Assembly: GCA_963780635.1 (NCBI GenBank) | Contig: CAWACW010000013.1 | Coordinates: forward strand, 310,001-374,000 | Length of the DNA stretch: 64,000 bases | DNA from: DATEPR01 sp963780635 | GTDB lineage: Bacteria; Actinomycetota; Actinomycetes; Mycobacteriales; Pseudonocardiaceae | Direction: 5' to 3' | Part shown: piece after piece, positions 33,861 to 41,669 of the stretch | How positions within the stretch are numbered: the first letter of the stretch is position 1 | How the letters are laid out: every line of letters begins with the position of its first letter | Notes under the pieces: generated by a model | What the model was told of the DNA's origin: nothing | The model's input: the letters and a program-made list of their open reading frames with translations, nothing else | Databases searched by the model: none | Position numbers and translations under genes: made by a program

Positions 33861-34775
33861 ATGGCGGCCGTGCGCATCCTCGACGCCGCCGCGGTGACCG
33901 CCGTGCTCGACCTGCCGGTGGCGATCGCGGCCGTGCGGACCGCGCTGCTGGCCGGCCTGGACCCGGCAGCCGACCCGGCCAGGGCCGTCGTGCCGGTCGA
34001 CCACGGCCAGCTGCTGATCATGCCTGCCCAGTGGGACGAGTACGCGGGCGTGAAGGTGGCCAGCGTCGCGCCGGACAACCCGGCGGCGGGCCTGCCCCGC
34101 ATCCAGGGCAGCTACCTGCTGCTGGATGGCCCGACGCTGAAACCGATCGCCCTGCTGGACGGGATCGTGCTCACCGCGATCCGCACCGCCGCCGTGTCCG
34201 CCGTGGCCGTGGACGCGCTGGCCGAGCCGGCCACCGCCGACCTCGTGGTGTTCGGCTCCGGCCCGCAGGCGCACGCCCACGTGACGGCGTTGCGCGCTGT
34301 CCGCCCGATCCGGCGGATCGTCGTGGTCGGCCGGGACGCCGCGCGGGCGGCGGAGTTCGCGGCCTGGTGCGGCCCGGACGCCCGGGTCGGCACGGCGGCC
34401 GATGTCGCGTCGGCGGATCTCGTGGCGTGCTGCACGACGGCCCGCACGCCACTGTTCGACGGAGCCCTGCCGCCAGACCACGCCACCGTGGTCGCCGTCG
34501 GGTCGCACGAACCGGAGGCCGCCGAGGTCGACGCGACGCTGGTGGCCCGCTCGACCGTCGTCGTCGAGGCCGCCGCGACCGCGCTACGCGAAGCAGGTGA
34601 CGTCGTCGGGCCGGTGCGGGCCGGCTCACTCGACCCCGAATCGCTGGTCGGGCTGGCGCAAGTGGTGCGCGGCTCGGTGGCCGTGCCACGGGATCGGCCA
34701 CGGCTGTTCAAGAGCGTCGGCATGGCGTGGGAGGACCTGGTGCTCGCCGCCGAGGCGTACCGCCGAGCGGCTTAG
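33861..34775 (+). CDS. Ornithine cyclodeaminase / mu-crystallin family protein
   Basis: 304 residues, ATG at 33861 (an in-frame GTG, residue 4, is possible). Family features: IMPAQWDEYAGVKVASVAPDNP, GSYLLLDGPTLKPIALLDG, TAIRTAAVSAVAVDAL and a Rossmann motif FGSGPQAHAHVTAL near residue 130, then AVGSHEPEAAEVDATLV. Such proteins are NAD(P)-dependent cyclodeaminases or imine reductases acting on ornithine, proline, alanine or related amino acids. The gene begins 10 bp after the M1 peptidase and could belong to the same transcript as the peptide synthetase locus. Confidence 0.9.
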   Translation: MAAVRILDAAAVTAVLDLPVAIAAVRTALLAGLDPAADPARAVVPVDHGQLLIMPAQWDEYAGVKVASVAPDNPAAGLPRIQGSYLLLDGPTLKPIALLDGIVLTAIRTAAVSAVAVDALAEPATADLVVFGSGPQAHAHVTALRAVRPIRRIVVVGRDAARAAEFAAWCGPDARVGTAADVASADLVACCTTARTPLFDGALPPDHATVVAVGSHEPEAAEVDATLVARSTVVVEAAATALREAGDVVGPVRAGSLDPESLVGLAQVVRGSVAVPRDRPRLFKSVGMAWEDLVLAAEAYRRAA

Positions 34776-34852
34776 GTCCTCACGTTTCGCCCGCCCCGCC
34801 CGTCCTCGTGGTGGCTGCTCGCACAGGGCAGCGACCACAGAGGGAGGGCGTC

Positions 34853-35026
34853 ATGCCGAGGATTCCCGAGGTGCCCGTGACCGAGGCGGGCCTGCTGACC
34901 GGGCAGCTCCACCGGTTCGCCCGCGAGCGCTACGGCGCGGTGCCGCGGCCGATGTCGGGCGTGCGCGATACCGATGCCCGTGACCGCCCACGGTGCCGCG
35001 CGAGGCGACTAACGTTCGCCACATGA
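34853..35026 (+). pseudogene. Truncated remnant, possibly of a carboxymuconolactone decarboxylase-like gene
   Basis: A 57-codon frame with good ribosome site (GGGAGG) and ATG. Its first 35 residues, MPRIPEVPVTEAGLL then RFARERYGAVPRPMSG, resemble the N-terminus of actinobacterial carboxymuconolactone decarboxylase family proteins; after that the sequence becomes Arg-rich and unrelated and stops at 35024-35026. The stop overlaps the ATG of the amidohydrolase (ATGA), so it would still be read as a coupling leader. The family match is from memory of the motif and is tentative. Confidence 0.45.
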
Positions 35027-36216
35027 GCACCCTCGCGATCATCAACGCGGCCGTCTTCGACGGTGAGTCCGAGGATCTGGTGGATGGTCCCGTCGTCGTC
35101 GCGGACGGGGCCGTCGCGCAGATCGGTGGCGACGCCGGTGGCGCGGACATCGTGATCGACGCTCGTGGCGGCACCGTGCTGCCCGGCCTGATCGACGCTC
35201 ATTTCCACGCCTACGCGGTGTCGCTGCACCTGATGGACATCGAGGCGAAGCCGCTGAGCTACGTGGCGCTGTCCGGTGCCCGCCGGCTGCAGGCGGCACT
35301 GCGCAGGGGATTCACCACCGTCCGGGACGTGGCGGGCGGTGACGCAGGCTTCGCGCGGGCCGTCGAAGAGGGCCTGTTCCCGTCGCCGCGCTATCTGCAC
35401 ACGGGTGCGGCGCTGAGCCAGACCGGCGGCCACGGCGACGCGCGCGCGGCCGACATGGACTTCTGCGGCTGTCACCACCACATGAACGAGGTGGTCGACG
35501 GCGTGGACGCGCTGCGGCAGGCCGTGCGGGAGCGGTTCCTGCGTGGCGCTCACGCGATCAAGATCATGACTTCCGGCGGGGTCGTGTCGCTGACCGACCC
35601 GATCCGGGTACCGCAGTACTCGACCGACGAGGTGCGGGCGGTCACCGAGGAGGCGGAGCGGCGGGGCAGTTACGTGGCCGCGCACGCGTACTCACCGGAG
35701 GCGATCCGGCACTCGGTGGTCAACGGGGTGCGCAGCATCGAGCACGGCAACCTGCTGGACGCGCCGACCGCGGCGCTGATGGCGGAGCGGGACGCGTACC
35801 TGGTGCCGACGCTGGTCACGTACGACGCGATGGAGCGGCGCGGCGGCGAGATCGGGATGGCGGCGGTGTCCCGCGCGAAGAACCGCGAGGTGCTCGACGC
35901 GGGCCGCGTCGCGGTCGAGATCGCCAGGGCAGCCGGTGTCCGGATCGGCTTCGGCACGGATCTGATGGGTGTGCTGGAGGACGAGCAGCTGGCAGGCCTG
36001 CGGCTGCAGACCGAGGTCGACGGCCCGCTGGCGACGCTGCGCGCGGCCACGTCGGTCAACGCAGACCTGCTGCGCCGCCCCGACCTGGGCCGCGTCCGCC
36101 CCGGCTGCGCCGCCGACCTGCTCGTCCTGGCGGGCGACCCGTTCGAGCACCCCGAGCTGCTGTGGGGCCCGCCGTCCGGCCGCACGGTGATCCGGGCAGG
36201 CGTGCCGATCAGCTGA
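35023..36216 (+). CDS. Amidohydrolase-superfamily metal-dependent hydrolase (imidazolonepropionase/prolidase-like)
   Basis: 397 residues from ATG 35023. The metal site is well preserved: DAHFHA (about residue 62), the carbamylated Lys in AIKIMTSGG (about 182), His in YVAAHAYSPEAI (about 225), His in SIEHGNLLD (about 245) and Asp in GFGTDLMG (about 315). This is the group that includes ochratoxinase-like carboxypeptidases and Xaa-Pro/Xaa-Arg dipeptidases in cytosolic or secreted form; no signal peptide here. Substrate is probably an N-acyl amino acid or dipeptide. The start overlaps the preceding remnant's stop. An upstream in-frame GTG (34993) is less likely. Confidence 0.9.
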   Translation: MSTLAIINAAVFDGESEDLVDGPVVVADGAVAQIGGDAGGADIVIDARGGTVLPGLIDAHFHAYAVSLHLMDIEAKPLSYVALSGARRLQAALRRGFTTVRDVAGGDAGFARAVEEGLFPSPRYLHTGAALSQTGGHGDARAADMDFCGCHHHMNEVVDGVDALRQAVRERFLRGAHAIKIMTSGGVVSLTDPIRVPQYSTDEVRAVTEEAERRGSYVAAHAYSPEAIRHSVVNGVRSIEHGNLLDAPTAALMAERDAYLVPTLVTYDAMERRGGEIGMAAVSRAKNREVLDAGRVAVEIARAAGVRIGFGTDLMGVLEDEQLAGLRLQTEVDGPLATLRAATSVNADLLRRPDLGRVRPGCAADLLVLAGDPFEHPELLWGPPSGRTVIRAGVPIS

Positions 36217-36236
36217 TGGGGTGTCCGGTGACCCTG

Positions 36237-36262
36237 CCGGTGAGGGTTGCCGGACGCGCCAC
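36237..36262 (-). repeat. 26-bp dispersed element, copy 2
   Basis: Exact reverse complement of 12271-12296. It lies in the 128-bp spacer after the amidohydrolase, 21 bp beyond its stop, mirroring the position of copy 1 just after another gene's end. Confidence 0.7.
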
Positions 36263-36344
36263 TGGGACTTCCGGTGCCACGGGTCCCGAAGGTAGGTTGC
36301 TAAGCGCTCAGTCAGCCTGACATCGCCGTCCGCAGGGAGTGCTT

Positions 36345-36797
36345 ATGCGCGTGTTCGCCGATCTCTCCGAGTTCGTGGCAGCCAAGGGTGAGCAACTCGG
36401 CCGCAGCGACTGGCACGAGATCACCCAGGAGCAGGTGAACCAGTTCGCCGACGCGACGGGCGACCACCAGTGGATCCACGTGGACGTCGAGCGCGCGAAG
36501 GCGGGACCGTTCGGCGGGACCATCGCGCACGGCTATCTCACGCTGTCGCTGATCCCGCTGCTCGGCCACAGCATCTACCAGGTCAACGGGCTGACCATGG
36601 GCATCAACTACGGCACGAACAAGGTGCGTTTCCCCAACCCGGTCCGGGTCGGCTCGCGGGTGCGGGCCAGCGCGGAGCTGGTCGAGGTCACCGAGGCCGC
36701 GCTGGGCACGCAGGCCGTCGTGAAGTACACCATCGAGATCGAGGACCAGCCGAAGCCGGCCTGCGTGGCCGAGACCGTCGTGCTGCTGGCCGCCTGA
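36345..36797 (+). CDS. MaoC-family (R)-enoyl-CoA hydratase
   Basis: 150 residues from ATG 36345 (GGGAG ribosome site). Hot-dog fold of the MaoC/R-hydratase family with the catalytic motif FADATGDHQWIHVD and AGPFGGTIAHGYLTLSL, carrying the hydratase Asp and His. It should hydrate or dehydrate a 2-enoyl-CoA thioester. First gene of a tight operon: the dehydrogenase pair follows 11 bp downstream, then the TetR gene; together they would oxidise and hydrate one acyl-CoA. Confidence 0.92.
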   Translation: MRVFADLSEFVAAKGEQLGRSDWHEITQEQVNQFADATGDHQWIHVDVERAKAGPFGGTIAHGYLTLSLIPLLGHSIYQVNGLTMGINYGTNKVRFPNPVRVGSRVRASAELVEVTEAALGTQAVVKYTIEIEDQPKPACVAETVVLLAA

Positions 36798-36808
36798 GGA
36801 CGGGGACG

Positions 36809-37999
36809 ATGACACAGACTCTGGACGCCACGAGCCTGCGGGAGCGAGTGAGCGACCTGCTGGCGGCGCACGCTCCCGCCACCACCGATCGCCTGGACTT
36901 CCTGCGCGCCCGGTTCGACGCCGGTCTCGCGTGGGTGCACTTCCCGGAGGGCCTGGGCGGTCTCGGTGCGTCACGCAGCCTGCAGGCCGTCGTGGAACGG
37001 GAACTGGCCGCCGCGGGCGCCCCGAACAACGACCCGCGCCGGATCGGCATCGGGCTGGGCATGGCCGCGCCGACCATCCTCCGATTCGGTACGGACGAAC
37101 AGAAGCAGCGCTTCCTTCGTCCACTGTGGATCGGCGAGGAGGTGTGGTGCCAGCTGTTCAGCGAGCCCGGTGCCGGCTCCGACCTCGCCGCGGCGGGCAC
37201 GCGGGCGGTCCAGGACGGCGACGACTGGGTGATCAACGGGCAGAAGGTGTGGACGTCCAGCGCGCACACCGCCCGCTGGGCCATCATGCTCGTGCGCACC
37301 GATCCGAGTCTGCCCAAGCACCAGGGCCTGAGCTACTTCGTGTGTGACATGACCGCACCGGGCGTGGACGTGCGGCCGCTGCGGCAGATCACCGGTGAGG
37401 CCGAGTTCAACGAGGTCTTCCTGACCGACGTGCGGCTGCCGGACTCGCTGCGGCTGGGCGAGGTCGGCCAGGGCTGGTCGGTCGCGCAGACCACGCTGAT
37501 GAACGAACGGGTCGCGATCGGCGGCGGTGGCGGGCCACGCGAGTTCGGCATGCTCGGTGTGGTCGCGAAGGACTGGCGGGAACGGCCGGAACTGCGCACC
37601 CACGAGCTGCACGACCGGCTGCTGAAGCTGTGGGTCGAGGCCGAGGCGACCCGGCTGGCGGGGGCGCGGCTGAGCCAGCAGCTCGCGGTGGGCAGTCCCG
37701 GTCCGGAGGGCTCGGCGATGAAGCTGGCCTTCGCGCGGCTGTCCCAGGCGCTGTCCGGGCTGGGCGTGGAGTTGCTGGCCGAGGAGGGCCTGCGCTACGA
37801 CGACTGGACGATGCGCCGCCCGGAGATCGTCGACTTCACCGGCCGCGAGGCGGGCTACCGCTACCTGCGAGCGAAGGGCAACTCGATCGAGGGCGGCACG
37901 TCGGAGATCCTGCGCAACATCATCGCCGAGCGGGTGCTCGGACTGCCCACCGAACCCAGGGTGGACAAGGACATGCCATGGAAGGACATGCCGCGATGA
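36809..37999 (+). CDS. Acyl-CoA dehydrogenase, catalytic subunit of a likely heteromeric pair
   Basis: 396 residues. LFSEPGAGSDLAAAGT and WTSSAHTARWAIMLVRT are the FAD/substrate motifs; the C-terminal GNSIEGGTSEILRNIIAERVLGLP contains the active-site Glu region of FadE-type enzymes. It ends with ATGA overlapping the second dehydrogenase. Actinobacterial steroid and branched-chain pathways use alpha2beta2 enzymes made from two such adjacent genes, in which only one subunit carries the catalytic base; that fits here. Confidence 0.92.
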   Translation: MTQTLDATSLRERVSDLLAAHAPATTDRLDFLRARFDAGLAWVHFPEGLGGLGASRSLQAVVERELAAAGAPNNDPRRIGIGLGMAAPTILRFGTDEQKQRFLRPLWIGEEVWCQLFSEPGAGSDLAAAGTRAVQDGDDWVINGQKVWTSSAHTARWAIMLVRTDPSLPKHQGLSYFVCDMTAPGVDVRPLRQITGEAEFNEVFLTDVRLPDSLRLGEVGQGWSVAQTTLMNERVAIGGGGGPREFGMLGVVAKDWRERPELRTHELHDRLLKLWVEAEATRLAGARLSQQLAVGSPGPEGSAMKLAFARLSQALSGLGVELLAEEGLRYDDWTMRRPEIVDFTGREAGYRYLRAKGNSIEGGTSEILRNIIAERVLGLPTEPRVDKDMPWKDMPR

Positions 38000-39138
38000 C
38001 CACGAGCACCGCGCCGCGGGCCGCGGCCAACCTGCTCTACACCGACGTCGAGGACGCGCTGCGGTCCAGCGTCGCCGACCTGCTCACCAAACGGTCCGGC
38101 CCGGCAGCGGTGCTCGCCGGCCTGGACTCCGGCGAGCAGTACGACAAGGCGTTGTGGCGCACGCTGACCGGGCAACTGGGCGTGGCGGGCCTGCTGATCC
38201 CCGAGGAACTCGGTGGCGTCGGCGGTTCGGCCAGAGAGCTCGCCGTCATCGCCGAGGAGTTGGGCAAGGCGGTGACGCCGGTGCCGTTGCTGGGCAGCGC
38301 GGTCCTCGCCACGAGCGCGCTGCTCGCGTGCGACACCACGGCCGCCCCGGTGACCACGCTGCTGGCGGCACTGGCCGGTGGCGACACGACGGCGGCGCTC
38401 GCGGTGCCGCTGGCCGCGATGCCCGGCGACGCGTTCCCGGGCGCGGTCACCGCGGACGCGGCGGTCAGGCTGACCGGCCGTGTCGGCACGGTCGCCGACG
38501 CGGCGGCCGCGGACGTCCTCGTGGTGCCCGCGACCGGACCGGACGGCCCCTGCCTGTACTCGGTGCGGGTGGGCGATGGCGTGACGGTGACGCCGTTGAC
38601 CGCGCTGGACCGGACCAGGGGCATCGCCGACGTCACGTTCGCGGACGCACCGGCGCAGCGCCTGGCCGGCTCCGCCGGCGCGCTCGCCGCGGCACTGACC
38701 GCAGGCGCCGCGATCCTGGCGTCCGAGCAGCTCGGCATCGCCGAGTGGTGCCTGGACACGACGGTCCGCTACGTCAAGGAGCGCTACCAGTTCGGCCGCC
38801 CGGTCGGCTCGTTCCAGGCACTCAAGCACCGGCTGGCCGACGTGTGGCTGGAACTGGTCACCGCCAGAGCGGCGGCACGGTACGCGGCGGACGCCATCGC
38901 GGCGGACCGCGACGACGTGGCCATCGCGGTGTCCGTGGCGCAGGCGCACTGCTCACTGGTCGCCGTGCACGCGGCCGAGGAGGCCATCCAGTTGCACGGC
39001 GGTATCGGCATGACGTGGGAGCACCCGGCGCACCTGTTCCTGAAGCGCGCGAAGAGCGACGAGATCGCGCTGGGCACGCCGGGCAGACACCGGGCGAGGC
39101 TGGCCGGGCTCGTGGACCTGCCAGGCCCACAGGCATGA
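37996..39138 (+). CDS. Acyl-CoA dehydrogenase, second subunit without a visible catalytic Glu
   Basis: 380 residues, ATG overlapping the previous stop. It has the acyl-CoA dehydrogenase fold (LLIPEELGGVGGSARELAVI, KERYQFGRPVGSFQALKHRLAD, AIQLHGGIGMTWEHPAHLFLKRA) but the middle domain lacks the EPGAGSD-type FAD motif and the C-terminus lacks the EGT catalytic segment, ending in SDEIALGTPGRHRARL. It is therefore likely the non-catalytic, FAD-sharing partner of 36809-37999. The TetR gene overlaps its stop (ATGA). Confidence 0.9.
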   Translation: MTTSTAPRAAANLLYTDVEDALRSSVADLLTKRSGPAAVLAGLDSGEQYDKALWRTLTGQLGVAGLLIPEELGGVGGSARELAVIAEELGKAVTPVPLLGSAVLATSALLACDTTAAPVTTLLAALAGGDTTAALAVPLAAMPGDAFPGAVTADAAVRLTGRVGTVADAAAADVLVVPATGPDGPCLYSVRVGDGVTVTPLTALDRTRGIADVTFADAPAQRLAGSAGALAAALTAGAAILASEQLGIAEWCLDTTVRYVKERYQFGRPVGSFQALKHRLADVWLELVTARAAARYAADAIAADRDDVAIAVSVAQAHCSLVAVHAAEEAIQLHGGIGMTWEHPAHLFLKRAKSDEIALGTPGRHRARLAGLVDLPGPQA

Positions 39139-39752
39139 CGAACGACGCGGCCCCGGCGGACCTGTGGCCGAACGTCCAACCGGACGCGGCACGCAGGCTG
39201 ATGCTGTCGGGGCTGCGGTCGTTCGCCGAGCGCGGCTACCAGGCCACGACCACGAGGGACATCGCGGGCGGCGCTGGCATGAGCCCGGCCGCGCTCTACG
39301 TGCACTTCCCCTCGAAGGTCGCGCTGCTGTTCGAGATCAGCCGCAGCGGCCACGAGCTGGCGCTGGAGTTGGTGACGCAGGCGATCGACCGGGGTGCCGA
39401 CCCGGTCGCGAAGATGCGTTACCTGGTCACGGACTTCGTGTCCTGGCATGCGGAACGGCACACCGTGGCTCGGGTGGTGCAGTACGAACTGGGCTCGCTG
39501 CCGGAGTCGGAATACGCGGTCGTCGCCCAGTTGCGGCGCCGGATCGACCACCTGGTCCGGGATGTGATCTCCGACGGGGTGCGGACCGGAGTCTTCGACG
39601 TGCCGGACGTGGCCACGGCCGCGCTGGCCGTGCTGTCGCTGGGTATCGACGTCGCCCGCTGGTACTCCGATCACGCGGCCATGTCCCCCGCCGAACTGGG
39701 TGAGCACTACGCGAACCTGATCCTGCGCATGCTCGGCGCGATGCCGGCCTGA
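39135..39752 (+). CDS. TetR-family regulator of the acyl-CoA operon
   Basis: 205 residues, ATG overlapping the dehydrogenase stop. N-terminal HTH: RLMLSGLRSFAERGYQATTTRDIAGGAGMSPAALYVHFPSK, with the effector domain after residue 70 (TetR_C_33-like with SWHAERHTVARVVQYEL). As last gene of the MaoC-dehydrogenase operon it probably represses its own operon, responding to an acyl-CoA. The promoter region upstream of MaoC (36263-36344) contains no obvious palindrome that I can assign. Confidence 0.9.
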   Translation: MTNDAAPADLWPNVQPDAARRLMLSGLRSFAERGYQATTTRDIAGGAGMSPAALYVHFPSKVALLFEISRSGHELALELVTQAIDRGADPVAKMRYLVTDFVSWHAERHTVARVVQYELGSLPESEYAVVAQLRRRIDHLVRDVISDGVRTGVFDVPDVATAALAVLSLGIDVARWYSDHAAMSPAELGEHYANLILRMLGAMPA

Positions 39753-39827
39753 GGCGTGCACGACATCTGCACACAACATTCACAACTCCCCGCGAGGATC
39801 TCCATCGTCGCTGCCTAGAGTCGTGCC

Positions 39828-40523
39828 ATGCGGGAGGGGCAACGGACGGTGCTGGTCGTCGAGGACGAACCGACGATCGCCGAGTCGGTGGCCGCGCGGC
39901 TGCGCGCCGAGGGCTTCGCCGTCCGGATCGCGATGGACGGGCCGAGTGCCGTCGAGGCGGCCGAGGCGAGCGCCCCGGACCTCGTCGTGCTCGACGTCAT
40001 GCTGCCCGGTTTCGACGGCCTTGAGGTGTGCAGGCGGATCCAGGCCCGCAGGCCGGTACCGGTGTTGATGCTGACCGCGCGGGACGACGAGACCGACCTG
40101 CTCGTCGGCCTGGCCGTCGGCGCCGACGACTACCTGACCAAGCCGTTCTCCATCCGCGAACTGGCTGCCCGGGTGCACGCCCTGCTGCGCCGGGTGGACC
40201 GGGCCGAGCAGGCCGGGACGGGCGAGGCCGCCGCCCGGATCGTGCTCGGCGACCTGGAGATCGACCTGGTCGAGCATCGAGTGCGCCGGTCGGGCGCCGA
40301 GGCCCATCTCACGCGGACCGAGTTCGACCTGCTGGCGCACCTGGCGAACCGGCCGAGGGCGGTGCTGGCCAGGGAGCGGCTGCTGGCCGAGGTGTGGCAC
40401 TGGTCGGACCAGGCGAGCACCCGGACCGTCGACAGCCACGTGAAGGCGTTGCGCCGCAAGCTGGGCGCGGACCTGATCCGCACCGTGCACGGTGTCGGCT
40501 ACGCACTGGAGGTACCGAGATGA
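39828..40523 (+). CDS. OmpR/PhoB-family response regulator
   Basis: 231 residues. Receiver domain: VLVVEDEPT (acid pocket), phospho-acceptor Asp in LVVLDVMLPGFDG (about residue 51), Thr in VLMLTARDDE, Lys in DYLTKPF (about 102). The C-terminal winged helix begins near 135 (LTRTEFDLLAHLANRPRAVLARERLLAEVW, RTVDSHVKALRRKLG). The sensor kinase start overlaps its stop (ATGA). Upstream, 39770-39790, short direct ACAAC repeats could be its own binding site. Confidence 0.95.
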   Translation: MREGQRTVLVVEDEPTIAESVAARLRAEGFAVRIAMDGPSAVEAAEASAPDLVVLDVMLPGFDGLEVCRRIQARRPVPVLMLTARDDETDLLVGLAVGADDYLTKPFSIRELAARVHALLRRVDRAEQAGTGEAAARIVLGDLEIDLVEHRVRRSGAEAHLTRTEFDLLAHLANRPRAVLARERLLAEVWHWSDQASTRTVDSHVKALRRKLGADLIRTVHGVGYALEVPR

Positions 40524-41587
40524 CCGTCCGGGAGCGCACGGTGACGGCGCTGGAGCTGCTGCCGAGGCCACTCGACCCGGTCCGGTCGATCAAGATCAAG
40601 ATGGGTGTCGTCGTCGTCGTGTCCGGTGCGGTTGCGCTGGCGTTCTTCTGGTCGCAGATCGGGTGGCTGCCGCCCCGCACGGCGATCACGGCGATCGTGC
40701 TCGCACTGGTGGCCTCGCAACTGCTCGCCCACGGCATGACGCGGCCGCTGCGCGAGATGACGGCCGCGGCCAGGGCGATGGCGACCGGCAACTACAGCCA
40801 CCGGGTACGGGCCACCGCCCGGGACGAGGTGGGCGAGCTGGCCACCGCGTTCAACCAGATGGCCGCCGACCTCGCCGCCGCCGACCGGCAGCGCAGGGAG
40901 CTGGTCGCGAACGTCTCGCACGAGCTGCGCACGCCGATCACCGCCCTGCGCGCTGTGCTGGAGAACGTGGTCGACGGGGTGACACCACCCGACTCGGTGA
41001 CCCTGCACACCGCGCTCGCGCAGACCGAACGGCTGGGCGGGCTCGTCACGGAGCTGCTGGACCTGTCCCGGATCGACGCGGGCGTGCTGTCGCTGCGGCG
41101 GGAACGGTTCCCGGTGGCACCGCTGCTGGCCGAAGTCGTGGCCGAGGCCGAGGTGACGTCCCAGGTCGGCGGCCGGGGTGTGACGTTCGAGGTGGCGGTC
41201 CTGCCCGAGGACGCGACGGTGTTCGCCGATCGGGCGCGGTTGCACCAGGTGGTCGTCAACCTCCTCGACAACGCCGTGCGGCACGGACCGGTCGGTGGCC
41301 GTGTCCGGCTGGTCGCGCGGGCGCGGCCCGGCGAACTGAGCATCGAGGTGCACGACGAGGGCCCGGGCATCGCACCCGCCGACCGGATCCGGGTGTTCGA
41401 GCGGTTCAGCCGGGGCGAGCGTGCCGGCACCGATGGCGGCACCGGTCTCGGGCTGGCCATCGCCCGGTGGGTGGTCGATTTGCACGGCGGCACGATCGGC
41501 GTCGTCGACCCGGACCCGCCGGACCACTCCGCGCCGACCGCGGCAGGCGGCTGCCGGATCCGGCTGAGCCTGCCGATACCCGCTTAA
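40520..41587 (+). CDS. Sensor histidine kinase
   Basis: 355 residues. Two transmembrane segments near the N-terminus (MGVVVVVSGAVALAFFWS and ITAIVLALVASQLLA) with only about ten residues outside, so it probably senses within the membrane. HAMP domain follows (MTRPLREMTAAARAMATGNYSHRV), then HisKA with the phospho-His in VANVSHELRTPITALRA and HATPase_c motifs VVNLLDNAVRHG (N box), DEGPGIAPADR (G1) and GGTGLGLAIARWVV (G2). Pairs with the response regulator. A 14-bp sequence that includes the stop codon is duplicated just after it (about 41579-41606). The downstream membrane protein may be a target or partner. Confidence 0.95.
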   Translation: MTVRERTVTALELLPRPLDPVRSIKIKMGVVVVVSGAVALAFFWSQIGWLPPRTAITAIVLALVASQLLAHGMTRPLREMTAAARAMATGNYSHRVRATARDEVGELATAFNQMAADLAAADRQRRELVANVSHELRTPITALRAVLENVVDGVTPPDSVTLHTALAQTERLGGLVTELLDLSRIDAGVLSLRRERFPVAPLLAEVVAEAEVTSQVGGRGVTFEVAVLPEDATVFADRARLHQVVVNLLDNAVRHGPVGGRVRLVARARPGELSIEVHDEGPGIAPADRIRVFERFSRGERAGTDGGTGLGLAIARWVVDLHGGTIGVVDPDPPDHSAPTAAGGCRIRLSLPIPA

Positions 41588-41669
41588 CCACACCCGCTTA
41601 ACCACACCCGATTTCCAGCCACCCGCCGGACTCCCGCCGGGTGTCGATGACGCACGCCCAGGAGCAGCG

